Shown: positions 34,030 through 43,541, counted from the first letter of the stretch. The stretch is 64,000 nucleotides of DNA from a bacterium Scap17 (GCA_013376735.1 VINJ01000001.1:1116001-1180000); one strand, 5' to 3'. Notes: generated from the letters alone by a model not told the origin. Made by a program: numbers and translations.

Positions 34030-36099
34030 ATGCATCTGAGCAATGATCAACGGCGAATTCTCGCCCATCCCTTTCCCTCGCGCCTGCGCGATCGCACGCC
34101 GGCCAACAGCGCCGAGCACAGCGATTGCGTGGTGGTGCGTGCCTGCGCCGGCAGCGGCAAGACCGTACTGATGGTCGAGCTGGCGCGTACCTACGCCGAC
34201 GAGACTCTCATCTATACCTCACTCAACCCGGCGGTGGCGGGGCGGACCGCCAGTCAGCTGCCCGCCAATGTCCAGTCGCTGTCGCTGCATCAGCTGGCGC
34301 GCCAGGCCTTGATGGAGGAGTACGGCGACAAGCTCAAGCGCCAGCCCGACATCACGCGCCGCCTGGCGCCGCAGAGTCTCAGCTGGCTGGGCAGTCTTTC
34401 CAGCCAGTCCCGCAGCCTGATCGCCCAGGGCCTGAACACCTTCTTCGCCGAGAGCGACGCGGTGCCGATGCCTGAGCACCTGCCCGACGGCGTGGCACAA
34501 CGGCTGAGCGCCAATGAGCTGCGCCAGCTGGTCGAGAGCATGCGACTGGTGTGGGAGTGCCTGCTGGACCCCGCCGATCACCAGCAGAGCCTGTCGTTCA
34601 ACGCCTTGCTCAAGCTGTGGTCGCAGCATGGCCAGTCGCTGGAGGCCGACCTGGTGATGCTGGATGAGGCGCAGGACGCCACGCCAGCGTTGCTGGCCAT
34701 GTTGCGTCGCCAGCGCTGCGACCTGCTGCTGATCGGCGACCCGCATCAGAGCCTGTCGCGCCAGGTGGAAGGCATGAGTTCGCTGGATTCGCCGCTGCTG
34801 GCCGATGCCACCGTCTACTCACTGCCCGGCGCCTGGCGCTTCGGGCCGGCATTGGCGGCGCTGGGCACGCGGTTGGCGGCCTGTTCGCCCACCGCGCGTG
34901 AACAGGCCATGAGCGGCCTCGGTCCGGCGACCCGTCTGGCGCTGCCCGCAGTGCGTGAAGCATTGCTGCACTCCGGCAGGCGCCACGCTGTGATCAGTGC
35001 CGGCCCGGTGGCGGCGTTGAGGGAGGCGCTGGCACTGCACCAGCGCGGCATTGCGGTGGCCTGGCTGGATGGCATCGAGGGCTATCCGCTGGCGGGGCTG
35101 CTGGATCATTGGCGACTCTGGCGCGCACATCAGCTGGCCGAGCAGGGCGACAGGGCCAGTCAGCGTGAGTGCTGGCGACTGCTGCCCCCCTCCCTGACGC
35201 GGCTCGGACAGACTCCGGCGCAGGTACTGGGGGCTCTGGCGCGTCTCGAGGATCATCAGGCGCGCAGTCTGCATGAGTTGGCCTCCTGGTATGCCCAGGC
35301 GCCACTCGATCAATGGATCGGGGAGTTGCGCAAGCACGATGGTGACCTGCAGGCCGCCATCGTCAGTGCTCACTCGCGGGGACAGTCGGTCGAGCTACCC
35401 ACAGTCATGCTGGGGACGGTGTTCCGCGCCAAGGGTCTCGAATTTGATTGCGTGGTGCTGGCCGATGATCTGGCATTGCCAAGCGAGCGCCAGCAATTGC
35501 CCAATCAGGTGCTGGTCACCAATCTCAGCTACACCGCCGCCACGCGGGCACGCCAGCTGCTGGTACTCAATGAGCGCCTGAGCCACTGGTGGCAGGCGCA
35601 GGGCGAGAGTGAGCGCTTCCCTCTGCTCGAGGCACTGCCGCAGGCCTGGCTGAGCGAGTCCACGCATGGCGTGCAGGCGCCGCACCCGTGGTGGGGCAAG
35701 GCGCGCCTGTCGGAGTTGGCACTGACACCGCGCAAGCGCCTGCTGCTGCGCCGTCATGAGACCTCGCTTGAGAGCACGCCTGCTGCGGTGTCGCCCGCGG
35801 CTGGCACGCGCGAGCAGGCGCAAGCCTCGGGCGACCCTGTCAGCCATGCTCAGCACCTGGACCATGATCAGCACCTGGGCCATGCCCGGGACTCCGACGA
35901 TGCCCTGCAGGCGCTCAAACGTCAGGCGCGCACCGATACGACGGCGCGCAAGCTGTATGAGATGGCCAGCAAGCTGCCACCCGGGCGGCCCTCCGGCGGT
36001 CTGCGCAGCCTGTTGACCCCGAGTGATGCCGCCGCGTCCACTTCTTCCCCCAGCGGGTCGCCGACCCCCGGTGGCCCGACGGAGCCTCTTGATGAGTGA
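34030..36099 (+). CDS. FBH1-like superfamily 1 DNA helicase
   Basis: 689-residue UvrD/Rep-fold helicase. Motif I ACAGSGKT at 38-45, motif II DEAQD at 212-216, motif III LLIGDPHQSLSRQ, an AWRFGPALAALG segment, motif V GTVFRAKGLEFDCVVLADD and motif VI NLSYTAATRARQLLVL. The GDPHQ and WRFG blocks resemble eukaryotic F-box helicase FBH1, which disassembles Rad51 filaments, more than UvrD or Rep. No F-box. The last 120 residues are low complexity with an 18-bp repeat (HAQHLD/HDQHLG/HARDSD). Likely 3'-5' translocation on ssDNA, perhaps RecA displacement (inference). Overlaps selO. Confidence 0.85.
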   Translation: MHLSNDQRRILAHPFPSRLRDRTPANSAEHSDCVVVRACAGSGKTVLMVELARTYADETLIYTSLNPAVAGRTASQLPANVQSLSLHQLARQALMEEYGDKLKRQPDITRRLAPQSLSWLGSLSSQSRSLIAQGLNTFFAESDAVPMPEHLPDGVAQRLSANELRQLVESMRLVWECLLDPADHQQSLSFNALLKLWSQHGQSLEADLVMLDEAQDATPALLAMLRRQRCDLLLIGDPHQSLSRQVEGMSSLDSPLLADATVYSLPGAWRFGPALAALGTRLAACSPTAREQAMSGLGPATRLALPAVREALLHSGRRHAVISAGPVAALREALALHQRGIAVAWLDGIEGYPLAGLLDHWRLWRAHQLAEQGDRASQRECWRLLPPSLTRLGQTPAQVLGALARLEDHQARSLHELASWYAQAPLDQWIGELRKHDGDLQAAIVSAHSRGQSVELPTVMLGTVFRAKGLEFDCVVLADDLALPSERQQLPNQVLVTNLSYTAATRARQLLVLNERLSHWWQAQGESERFPLLEALPQAWLSESTHGVQAPHPWWGKARLSELALTPRKRLLLRRHETSLESTPAAVSPAAGTREQAQASGDPVSHAQHLDHDQHLGHARDSDDALQALKRQARTDTTARKLYEMASKLPPGRPSGGLRSLLTPSDAAASTSSPSGSPTPGGPTEPLDE
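35844..35897. repeat. Three-copy 18-bp repeat in the helicase tail
   Basis: CCATGCTCAGCACCTGGA and two diverged copies encode HAQHLD, HDQHLG and HARDSD in the disordered C-terminus. Confidence 0.8.
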
Positions 36100-37771
36100 G
36101 TTTTCCCCTACGCACGCCGCGCACGTGCATGACCTGGCGGCGCTGCGCTTCAACAACCGTTATGCCCGCCTGCCTGAGTACTTCTTCACGCGTGTCGCCC
36201 CAGAGCCGCGACAAGGCACGCGCCTTGCCGATGTGAGTCCTGACTGCGCTCGTCTGCTGGGGCTGGAGGCGCCCTTGGACTCCGACGCCTCCAGCGAGGA
36301 GGCGCTCGAGCAGCTGCGACTCTTGATGGCCGGTGAGCAGTTGTTACCAGGCATGGACGCATTGGCCCAGAAATACACCGGTCATCAGTTCGGTCACTAC
36401 AATCCGCAGCTCGGCGACGGGCGAGGCATTCTGCTCGGCGAACTTGAGATCGAACACGGCAAGACCTTCGATCTGCATCTCAAGGGCGCCGGTCGTACGC
36501 CTTACTCGCGCTTCGGCGATGGTCAGGCGGTGGTGCGCTCCAGCGTGCGCGAGTATCTGGCCAGCGAGTACATGGCGGCGCTGGGCATTCCCACCAGCCG
36601 CGCGCTGGCACTGGCGGTGAATGGCGAGCGGGTCCAGCGCGAGACCGTCGAGCCCGGCGCTACCGTGTTGCGCGTCTGCGAGAGCCACCTGCGCTTCGGG
36701 CACTTCGAGTGGCTGGCCCACTCCGGCCGGCATGAAGACCTCAAGACGCTGATCGATCACGCCCTGCGGGAGCACTTCCCCGAGTGCCTGCCCGAGATGT
36801 CGGAAGAGCCTTCCGACATGGGCGACATCGGGCGCGAGCCGCTGGATGAAGCGACACGCATCGCCGCCGCGCTGGGCATGTTCGAGACAGTGATCACTCG
36901 CACCGCGAAACTGATCGCGGCCTGGCAGGCCTACGGCTTCGTGCATGCGGTGATGAACACCGACAACATGTCACTGCTGGGGCTGACCTTCGATTACGGG
37001 CCTTACGCTTTCCTCGATGGCTATGAAGAGAATCTGGTACCGAATCATACCGATCAGGCCGGGCGCTATGGTTTCGCCCAGCAGCCGGGCATCGGGCTAT
37101 GGAATCTGGAGCGTCTGGGCGTCGCGCTGTCGCCGCTGATCGACGTGGACGCACTCTCCACTGCGCTGGGTGCCTACGAGGGCGAGTTGCAGCGTGAATA
37201 TGCCCGCCTGATGCGCGCGCGTCTCGGGTTGCCGGATGCTCGCGATGAGGACATGACGCTGGTGCAGCAGTGGCGCGAGCTGCTGGCGGCCGGCAAGGTC
37301 GACCACACCCATGCCTACCGCCTTCTCAGTCATTGGGATGTCGCGCAGCCCGCGCCGGAAACGCTGGTCGTGCGCCTGGCCGGCGAGCGTGGGCCGCATG
37401 GCAATTCGGCCCGGGCGCGCGATGAAGCCTCGGCGTGGCTTGAGCGCTATCAGGCGCGCGTCATGGCCATCGGGCTCTCTGCCGAGAATGAGCGCCAGCG
37501 TCGTCTGGCCATGCTCGGCTGCAATCCGCTCTATGTGCCGCGCACGCATCTGCTGCTGGAGGTGATCGCACGGGTCGAGCAGGGCGATGACACGACACTC
37601 AAGGCCTTGCGTCAGCGTCTGACGGCACCCTTCTTCCGCCCCGAGGAGGGTAGTCTGGAGGCGGCGCAGGAGCTGGGGCAGGCGCAGGGCGTCGATGCCG
37701 AGCTGGTCGATGACTGGACACGGCCACCGGCGGCGAATGCCGCGCCGATCTGCATGAGTTGCTCGTCCTGA
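36092..37771 (+). CDS. selO: Protein adenylyltransferase SelO (YdiU)
   Basis: 559-residue pseudokinase-fold AMPylase that transfers AMP from ATP to protein hydroxyls and is tied to redox stress. Conserved blocks: ALAQKYTGHQFGHYNPQLGD, LGDGRGILLGE, HLKGAGRTPYSRFGDG, RSSVREYLASEYMAALG, FVHAVMNTDNMSLLGLTFDY (split TDNMSLLG) and GPYAFLDGYEENL. The C-terminus CMSCSS keeps a Cys at the antepenultimate position where vertebrate SelO carries selenocysteine. Its start overlaps the helicase stop by eight bases with GGAG upstream, implying coupled translation. Confidence 0.95.
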   Translation: MSEFSPTHAAHVHDLAALRFNNRYARLPEYFFTRVAPEPRQGTRLADVSPDCARLLGLEAPLDSDASSEEALEQLRLLMAGEQLLPGMDALAQKYTGHQFGHYNPQLGDGRGILLGELEIEHGKTFDLHLKGAGRTPYSRFGDGQAVVRSSVREYLASEYMAALGIPTSRALALAVNGERVQRETVEPGATVLRVCESHLRFGHFEWLAHSGRHEDLKTLIDHALREHFPECLPEMSEEPSDMGDIGREPLDEATRIAAALGMFETVITRTAKLIAAWQAYGFVHAVMNTDNMSLLGLTFDYGPYAFLDGYEENLVPNHTDQAGRYGFAQQPGIGLWNLERLGVALSPLIDVDALSTALGAYEGELQREYARLMRARLGLPDARDEDMTLVQQWRELLAAGKVDHTHAYRLLSHWDVAQPAPETLVVRLAGERGPHGNSARARDEASAWLERYQARVMAIGLSAENERQRRLAMLGCNPLYVPRTHLLLEVIARVEQGDDTTLKALRQRLTAPFFRPEEGSLEAAQELGQAQGVDAELVDDWTRPPAANAAPICMSCSS

Positions 37772-37792
37772 GCGGCTCTGTCAGAGCCGCTC
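37770..37792 (+). terminator. Hairpin overlapping the selO stop codon
   Basis: GAGCGGCTCT, GTC, AGAGCCGCTC: perfect 10-base arms beginning in the TGA stop. Confidence 0.75.
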
Positions 37793-37899
37793 TCATTGAG
37801 GGGGCCTGAACTGCTTCGCTGACAGCGCAAGCCAAGGACTAACATCCGCTTTGTGCAATGCGGGAATCACGCGCTGACACTCAAGTCATCGTCATGAAT

Positions 37900-37931
37900 A
37901 TGGGATGCTGCTGCTGCGGTATCCCATTTTT
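37900..37931 (+). terminator. Orphan terminator-like hairpin
   Basis: ATGGGAT, 14-base loop, ATCCCAT running into TTTTT. It lies well past selO's own hairpin, so it may end an unannotated small transcript. Confidence 0.4.
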
Positions 37932-38078
37932 CATGGCAGGCACTGTCACAGCCATAAGCTCGAGATTATGCGATGCATAACACAAAGCTGAGCTATTCTT
38001 GGTGAGGTGCCTTTTGTAAACTCATTGAAAATCAGTGACTTGGTAGTGTCGCAAGGCGCCTGTCAGCATAAGGCGGCT

Positions 38079-38095
38079 GTTATGACTGTCATAAC
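38079..38095. promoter_or_regulatory. Inverted repeat upstream of pntAa
   Basis: GTTATGA, CTG, TCATAAC: perfect 7-base arms, a plausible dimeric regulator site. Confidence 0.4.
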
Positions 38096-38116
38096 GATAG
38101 CTTTATGCTTGATTTT

Positions 38117-38133
38117 ATTGCTTTTTTTGCAAT
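38117..38133. promoter_or_regulatory. ATTGC-T7-GCAAT inverted repeat upstream of pntAa
   Basis: Five-base arms around seven T. Could be an operator or a weak hairpin with internal T-run. Confidence 0.3.
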
Positions 38134-38393
38134 GCAGCGCTTGACCCTGATGCACCGTCAAGAAAAGACTGATGCTGGACACTCATCGTGTCGCGGGTGA
38201 TGTCAGGCCTTCTGGCCATGCGTGAGTCACGGCTTGCGATTCAGGCAAGTCTCACCTGTGACAGGCAATAACGTCGCTGAAAGCGCCTCCGGCAGGCAGG
38301 ATGGCGCGAATCAGCGCTCAACAGGAACGACGCCATGAATCTTTCAAGGCTGGCAGCCTCAGGCATGAACACGGACGTGAAACGAGGTGCGCG

Positions 38394-39611
38394 ATGCTGA
38401 ATATTCTAGTCGTGCGCGAGATGCGTGCACCGGACCTGGTGACACCCGACGAGGGCGTGAGCAGCACACTGGCGCGCGGGGAGTGCCGCGTCGCGCTGGA
38501 CCCGGTGACGGCCGGCAAGCTCGCACGTCACCTGGACAGCAGCGTCAGTGACACCAGCGACGCCATCGTGCACGTGGAGAGCGGTGCCGGACGTCATGCG
38601 CACTTCGATGATGCGGCCTACGCCGCCCAGGCCGGGGTGGCGGTCGTCGCCGAGGCCGATATCGCAGCGGCGCGTGCCGCGGCGGATCTCGTGCTGTGCG
38701 TGCGCACGCCCAGCGAGTCACAGATCAGCGAGTTGCGTGAGGGCGCGGTGGTGGTGGCATTGATGACGCCATACCAGAATCCGCAGCTGATCAGCAAGCT
38801 TGCCAGTCAGGGGCTGACCAGCCTGTGCATGGAATTCGTGCCGCGTATCTCGCGGGCCCAGAGCATGGACGCCCTGTCCTCGCAGGCGGGTGTCGCGGGC
38901 TATCACGCCGCGCTGCTGGCGGCCAACGAGTCCTCGGTGTTCTTCCCGATGCTGACGACTGCCGCCGGTACCGTGCGTCCGGCGCGTGTCGTGGTGGTCG
39001 GTGCCGGCGTCGCGGGTCTGCAGGCCATCGCGACTGCCAAGCGTCTCGGCGCCCAGGTGTGGGCCTATGACATTCGCGCTGCCGCGCGTGAGCAGGTCGA
39101 ATCGCTGGGCGCCAAGATGATCGATACCGGCGTCGATGCCTCCGGCGAGGGCGGCTACGCTCGCGAGCTGACCGATGACGAGCGCGCCCAGCAGGCCGAG
39201 GCACTGGCACGTCACATGGGCGACGCGCATGTGGTGATCTCCACCGCCGCGATTCCGGGGCGTCCGTCACCGCGCATCATCAGCCGCGAGATGGTCGAGG
39301 GCATGAAGCCTGGCGCCGTGCTGGTCGATCTCGCCGCCGAAGGCGGTGGCAACTGTGAACTGACCGAGCCTGGCAAGCGTGTCGAGCACGCCGGTGTCAC
39401 GGTACTCGGCCCGCTGGACATGGCCTCGAGCCTGGCGGTCAATGCCAGCGAGATGTACGCCAAGAACCTTTTCAACCTGCTGACCCCCTACATGAAGGAT
39501 GGCGAACTGACGCTGGACTTCGAGGATGCGGTGCTCGGCCCGATGCGTCTGACCGATGGCGGCCGCATCACCCACGATGACGTACGCGCTCGCGCGGAGG
39601 ACGCCGCATGA
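38394..39611 (+). CDS. pntAa: NAD(P) transhydrogenase alpha subunit, part 1
   Basis: 405-residue NAD(H)-binding component (domain I) of proton-translocating transhydrogenase. Rossmann motif VVGAGVAGLQAIATAKRLGA near residue 200, AYDIRAAAREQVESLGAK, the mobile-loop region, TAAIPGRPSPRIISREMV and MKPGAVLVDLAAEGGGNCE are characteristic. The N-terminus is slightly unusual (NILVVREMRAPDLVTPDEG before RVALDP). Start chosen at the ATG after CGAGGTGCGCG. Split-alpha architecture as in Rhodospirillum and Pseudomonas. Overlaps pntAb by four bases. Confidence 0.95.
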   Translation: MLNILVVREMRAPDLVTPDEGVSSTLARGECRVALDPVTAGKLARHLDSSVSDTSDAIVHVESGAGRHAHFDDAAYAAQAGVAVVAEADIAAARAAADLVLCVRTPSESQISELREGAVVVALMTPYQNPQLISKLASQGLTSLCMEFVPRISRAQSMDALSSQAGVAGYHAALLAANESSVFFPMLTTAAGTVRPARVVVVGAGVAGLQAIATAKRLGAQVWAYDIRAAAREQVESLGAKMIDTGVDASGEGGYARELTDDERAQQAEALARHMGDAHVVISTAAIPGRPSPRIISREMVEGMKPGAVLVDLAAEGGGNCELTEPGKRVEHAGVTVLGPLDMASSLAVNASEMYAKNLFNLLTPYMKDGELTLDFEDAVLGPMRLTDGGRITHDDVRARAEDAA

Positions 39612-39940
39612 TCGAAGGACTTTCTGCCGTATACATCCTGATGCTGGCGGCCTTCGTCGGCTACGAGGTCATCTCGCGTGTGCCGGTGATTCTGCACACG
39701 CCCCTGATGTCCGGTTCCAACTTCATCCACGGCATCGTGCTGGTCGGGGCGATGATCGCCCTCGGTCAGGCCGAGACCGGCATGCAGCAGTTCATCGGCT
39801 TCATCGCCGTGCTGCTGGGCGCCGGCAACGCGGTCGGCGGTTATGTGGTCACCGAGCGCATGCTGGAAATGTTCAAGACCAGTGATCGCAGCAAGGGCAC
39901 AGACGCTGCCAATGGCATCAACGACAAGGAGGCTCGCTGA
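39608..39940 (+). CDS. pntAb: NAD(P) transhydrogenase alpha subunit, part 2
   Basis: 110-residue membrane component with about three helices contributing to the proton channel. Typical sequence VILHTPLMSGSNFIHGIVLV and AVLLGAGNAVGGYVVTERML. The ATG overlaps the pntAa stop (ATGA), and the TGA overlaps the pntB ATG (TGATG), so the three subunits are made in a coupled fashion. Confidence 0.95.
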   Translation: MIEGLSAVYILMLAAFVGYEVISRVPVILHTPLMSGSNFIHGIVLVGAMIALGQAETGMQQFIGFIAVLLGAGNAVGGYVVTERMLEMFKTSDRSKGTDAANGINDKEAR

Positions 39941-41328
39941 TGAACTGGCTGGTCGAAACAGGGTATTTCGCGGCGGCGGTGGTCTTCATCCTCGGCCTCA
40001 AGCGCATGTCACATCCTTCCACGGCACGCAGCGGCATCCATTGGGCCGGTATCGCGATGGTCGTGGCCACGCTGCTGACCTTCCTGCATCCGCAGATTGA
40101 TGGTCGTTATGGTCTGATGCTGCTGGCCATCGTCATCGGTGGCGGTATCGCCTGGTACTCCGGCAACAAGGTCGAGATGACCGACATGCCGCAGATGATC
40201 GCCATCTACAACGGCATGGGTGGCGGTGCGGCAGCGGCGATCGCTGCGGTCGAGCTGATGCGCATGAGCGACAACCCGGCATTGATCGAGCAGCACGGCT
40301 CGCTGGCGCTGTGGCTGGGCGTGCTCGGGGCGATGATCGGTGCGGTGGCCTTCTCCGGTTCCATCGTCGCCTGGGCCAAGCTGGATGGGCGCCTCAAGAA
40401 GGCGTTCAACTTCCCGAGTCAGCAGCTGATCAACATGATCGTGCTGGGTCTGACGGTCTATCTGGGCGTCGTGATCGCGGCGGTGGAACCGTCCGGCTCG
40501 CTGGTGCTGGTGTTCTTCGTGCTTGCGTTGCTGTTCGGCGCGATGCTGGCACTGCCCATCGGTGGCGCCGACATGCCGGTGATCATCTCGCTGTTCAATG
40601 CGCTGACCGGCCTTGCGGTGGCAATGGAAGGCTTCGTGCTCGGCAATGCCGCGATGATCATCGCCGGTACTGTCGTCGGGGCGGCCGGTACGCTGCTGAC
40701 CCAGCTGATGGCCAAGGCCATGAATCGTCCGCTCCGCAACGTGCTGTTCAAGCAATTCGGCGGCGCCTCCGGTGTCGAGCAGGGCGAGATCGAGGGCAGC
40801 ATGAAGGCTTCCGATCCGATGGACGCCGCCGTGCAGCTGGCCTTCGCCGAGCGCGTCATCATCGTGCCGGGGTACGGCATGGCGGTGGCACAGGCGCAGC
40901 ACAAGGTCTGGGAGATGGTCGAGCTGCTGGGTGAGCGTGGCGTCGAAGTGCGCTTCGCGATCCACCCGGTCGCCGGTCGCATGCCGGGCCACATGAATGT
41001 GCTGCTGGCGGAAGCCGGCGTGCCCTACGATATGATCGCGGACCTGGACGAGATCAACAACGACTTCGAGACCACCGACGTCACGCTGGTCATCGGCGCC
41101 AATGACGTGGTCAATCCGGTCGCCAAGAACGACGCCTCAAGCCCGCTGTACGGCATGCCGATCCTCAATGCCGACCAGTCCCGCAACGTGCTGGTGATCA
41201 AGCGCGGTCAGGGCTCCGGCTTCTCCGGTGTCGAGAATCACCTCTTCTATCTTGACCACACGCGCATGGTGTATGGCGATGGTCAGAAGGTGGTCGGCGA
41301 CATGATCACGGCCCTCAAGACGCTGTGA
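39940..41328 (+). CDS. pntB: NAD(P) transhydrogenase beta subunit
   Basis: 462 residues: about nine membrane helices (TDMPQMIAIYNGMGGGAAA is a hallmark, as is GGADMPVIISLFNALTG) followed by the NADP(H)-binding domain III with VPGYGMAVAQAQHKVWEM, HPVAGRMPGHMNVLLAEA and VIGANDVVNPVAKNDASSP. It couples proton entry to NADPH formation. Good AAGGAGGCTCGC site. A T-tailed terminator follows. Confidence 0.97.
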   Translation: MNWLVETGYFAAAVVFILGLKRMSHPSTARSGIHWAGIAMVVATLLTFLHPQIDGRYGLMLLAIVIGGGIAWYSGNKVEMTDMPQMIAIYNGMGGGAAAAIAAVELMRMSDNPALIEQHGSLALWLGVLGAMIGAVAFSGSIVAWAKLDGRLKKAFNFPSQQLINMIVLGLTVYLGVVIAAVEPSGSLVLVFFVLALLFGAMLALPIGGADMPVIISLFNALTGLAVAMEGFVLGNAAMIIAGTVVGAAGTLLTQLMAKAMNRPLRNVLFKQFGGASGVEQGEIEGSMKASDPMDAAVQLAFAERVIIVPGYGMAVAQAQHKVWEMVELLGERGVEVRFAIHPVAGRMPGHMNVLLAEAGVPYDMIADLDEINNDFETTDVTLVIGANDVVNPVAKNDASSPLYGMPILNADQSRNVLVIKRGQGSGFSGVENHLFYLDHTRMVYGDGQKVVGDMITALKTL

Positions 41329-41384
41329 TCTGACGCCTCGGCGTGATGGGTCAAGTCTGCCGCCATCCCGCCAGCGCTGAACAG

Positions 41385-41428
41385 ACCGGCAATTTCTGCG
41401 CCTCAGGGGCAGGGATTGCCGGTTTTTT
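41385..41428 (+). terminator. pnt operon terminator
   Basis: ACCGGCAAT pairs with ATTGCCGGT around a structured 21-base loop containing CTGC/GCAG, then six T. Confidence 0.88.
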
Positions 41429-41429
41429 A

Positions 41430-41497
41430 TGCATATCGATTGTTCATGCACATCGAGAGTTCATGCGTATCGATGGTTCGTGTAGGTCGATTGCGCG
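41430..41497. repeat. Four-copy 17-bp degenerate tandem repeat
   Basis: TGCATATCGATTGTTCA and three diverged copies, starting immediately after the pnt terminator. Confidence 0.85.
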
Positions 41498-41658
41498 CGA
41501 GGCGCGCATGGCAGTCGCGTCACTCAGTCGCGTCAACCAGGCGCAGCCCCTGCGTTGGCCATGAAGCCTGCGCAGACATCTCTTGTTCAGCATTCTCTGA
41601 CAAACTATGAGTACAATGCCTGCCATTCACTGAGCACATCGTCATCCAAGGAGTCAGC

Positions 41659-42786
41659 ATGTCTGCCACTACCCCTTCACCTCGTCGGGCCATTCGTGAT
41701 CGCGAGGTAAGCGAAACGACCCCTCAGGCGGTGGGACTCAATGTCTGCGTGCTGGGTGGCGGCAGCTTCGGGACCGCGATCGCCTCGATTGCCGCCGACA
41801 ATGGTGCCAGCGTCACCCAGTGGATGCGTGATGCCAGCCAGGCCGAGGAGGTCAACACCCGGCACCGCAACTCGGGCTATCTGCCGGGCTTCGAGATCAA
41901 TGCCTCGGTGCGTGCCACCACCGACATGGCCGATGCACTGGCCGAGGCCGAGCTGGTCTGCGTGGCGATTCCTTCCAAGGCCTTCCGTACGGTGGTCCGC
42001 CAGGCGCGCGCCCACCTGCGTGAAGGGCAGATACTGGTGGCTACCACCAAGGGCATCGAGAGCGAAGGCTTCACCCTGATGAGCGAGGTGCTGGAGCAGG
42101 AAACCGGCTTCACGCACATCGGCGTGCTGTCTGGCCCCAATCTGGCGGCCGAGATCGCCCAGCGGCAGCTGACAGCCACGGTGATCGCCTCCGACGACGC
42201 CTACACCCGCGCTCGCGTGCAGACGGCCTTCGGCTGCGACTATTTCCGTGTCTACGCCAGTAATGACCGCTACGGCGTCGAGCTGGGCGGGGCGCTGAAG
42301 AACATCTATGCCATCGCGGCCGGCATGGCCGCGGCCCTTGGCATGGGCGAGAACACCCGTGCCATGCTGATGACCCGCGCGCTGGCCGAGATGAGCCGCT
42401 TCGCCGTGGCCAAGGGCGCCAATCCGATGACCTTCCTCGGCCTTGCCGGTGTGGGCGATCTGATCGTGACCTGCTCCTCGCCGCTGTCGCGCAACTATCG
42501 GGTCGGCTACGCACTGGGAGAAGGGCGCACCCTCGACCAGGCGGTCGAGGTGCTGGGCCAGGTCGCCGAGGGTGTCAATACCGTGCGATTGGTGCAGGAT
42601 GAATCCGAGCGACTGGGCATCTACATGCCGCTGGTCAGTGGCATGGCCAAGGTGCTGTTCGAGAATGTCGACCCGCATCACATGGCCCGCGCGCTGATGG
42701 GCGGTGAGCAATCCAGCGATGTAGAGTTCGTGCTGTCGCGTGAGTCGGTGCAGCAGGCGCGGCAGTTGGAACCCGACGGCTCCTGA
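41659..42786 (+). CDS. gpsA: Glycerol-3-phosphate dehydrogenase [NAD(P)+]
   Basis: 375-residue enzyme reducing dihydroxyacetone phosphate to sn-glycerol-3-phosphate for phospholipid synthesis. [19 protein letters not shown] is the nucleotide-binding loop; [42 protein letters not shown] (with the catalytic Lys) and [19 protein letters not shown] are classic. A leader of about 25 residues precedes the fold. Ribosome site AAGGAGTCAGC. Followed by sixA after 150 bases. Confidence 0.96.
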   Translation: MSATTPSPRRAIRDREVSETTPQAVGLNVCVLGGGSFGTAIASIAADNGASVTQWMRDASQAEEVNTRHRNSGYLPGFEINASVRATTDMADALAEAELVCVAIPSKAFRTVVRQARAHLREGQILVATTKGIESEGFTLMSEVLEQETGFTHIGVLSGPNLAAEIAQRQLTATVIASDDAYTRARVQTAFGCDYFRVYASNDRYGVELGGALKNIYAIAAGMAAALGMGENTRAMLMTRALAEMSRFAVAKGANPMTFLGLAGVGDLIVTCSSPLSRNYRVGYALGEGRTLDQAVEVLGQVAEGVNTVRLVQDESERLGIYMPLVSGMAKVLFENVDPHHMARALMGGEQSSDVEFVLSRESVQQARQLEPDGS

Positions 42787-42936
42787 GGACTCATAGCAGG
42801 TGATGGAACGTGTTTCGCCATCCCCTTGTCTGACTCGTGCAACGCTCCGGTTGGCGAGCCCCTGGTCATCGGCCGCAGCGATGGAGCCATTCGTGACGTG
42901 CTCGGGCTGCGGCAGTCATCTTTTCAGGAGAATGTC

Positions 42937-43446
42937 ATGAGTGTACTGATCATGCGTCACGGCGAGGCCCTGGCTGGCACGCCGGACCCCGAACGCGAAT
43001 TGAGCGAGAATGGCCGCGAAGAGGCGCGCCGCATCGGTCGCTGGCTGGCTCATCAGCTGCCCGCCGAGCGTCGTGCGCGTCTGACGCTGGTCGTCAGTCC
43101 GTTTACCCGCGCCCAGCAGACCGCCCAGGAGATCTCCTCGGCGCTTGAGTTGAGTGGTGAGCAGCAGACCACGCTGGAGATCATCACCCCGGATGACCCG
43201 CTGACACCGGTGCTCGACTGGCTGCAGACCCATGTGCCGCCCACTTCTGAGGGATGCGAACCACGCGACTGGCTGATCATCAGCCACAATCCGCTGGTCT
43301 CGAATCTGGCCAGCGCTCTGGTCGATGGCCCCGGCAGCACCCAGCTGGCCTTTGCCACCGCAAGCCTCGCCTGGCTGGACGCCGATGTCTGGGCCGCTGG
43401 CCTGGCGGATCTGTACCAGTTCGTGAGCCCGGCGGAGCTGGCGTAA
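42937..43446 (+). CDS. sixA: Phosphohistidine phosphatase SixA
   Basis: 169-residue histidine-phosphatase-superfamily protein. The catalytic RHGE is in LIMRHGEALAG, and the second active-site His in IISHNPLVSNLA. SixA-type proteins dephosphorylate the phosphohistidine of HPt domains or of the nitrogen-PTS protein NPr. Ribosome site CAGGAGAATGTC. Convergent with the AEC transporter across a strong hairpin. Confidence 0.92.
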   Translation: MSVLIMRHGEALAGTPDPERELSENGREEARRIGRWLAHQLPAERRARLTLVVSPFTRAQQTAQEISSALELSGEQQTTLEIITPDDPLTPVLDWLQTHVPPTSEGCEPRDWLIISHNPLVSNLASALVDGPGSTQLAFATASLAWLDADVWAAGLADLYQFVSPAELA

Positions 43447-43470
43447 GTCACGCGCGGCTGTCATGAACCA

Positions 43471-43498
43471 CAACCATTGAGCCGCAACCATTGAGTCA
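43471..43498. repeat. Two-copy 14-bp repeat after sixA
   Basis: CAACCATTGAGCCG and CAACCATTGAGTCA abut directly between the sixA stop and its terminator. Confidence 0.75.
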
Positions 43499-43501
43499 CA
43501 A

Positions 43502-43541
43502 CGAAACGCCCCCGCCAGTCTGCACTGGCGGGGGCGTTTCG
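43502..43541. terminator. Bidirectional terminator sixA / AEC gene
   Basis: Perfect 18-base arms (CGAAACGCCCCCGCCAGT) around CTGC, between convergent genes. Confidence 0.92.

Larger units (their letters stand above)
37772..38393. other. 622-base AT-richer gap before pntAa
   Basis: No believable protein gene. It is visibly AT-richer than its surroundings and holds several inverted repeats (entries at 37900, 38079 and 38117). It could contain the pnt promoter with regulators or a small RNA; I cannot tell which. Confidence 0.5.

Noticed and set aside
40009-40992. 327-codon antisense frame over pntB
   Set aside because: His/Asp/Arg-rich shadow of transmembrane codons.
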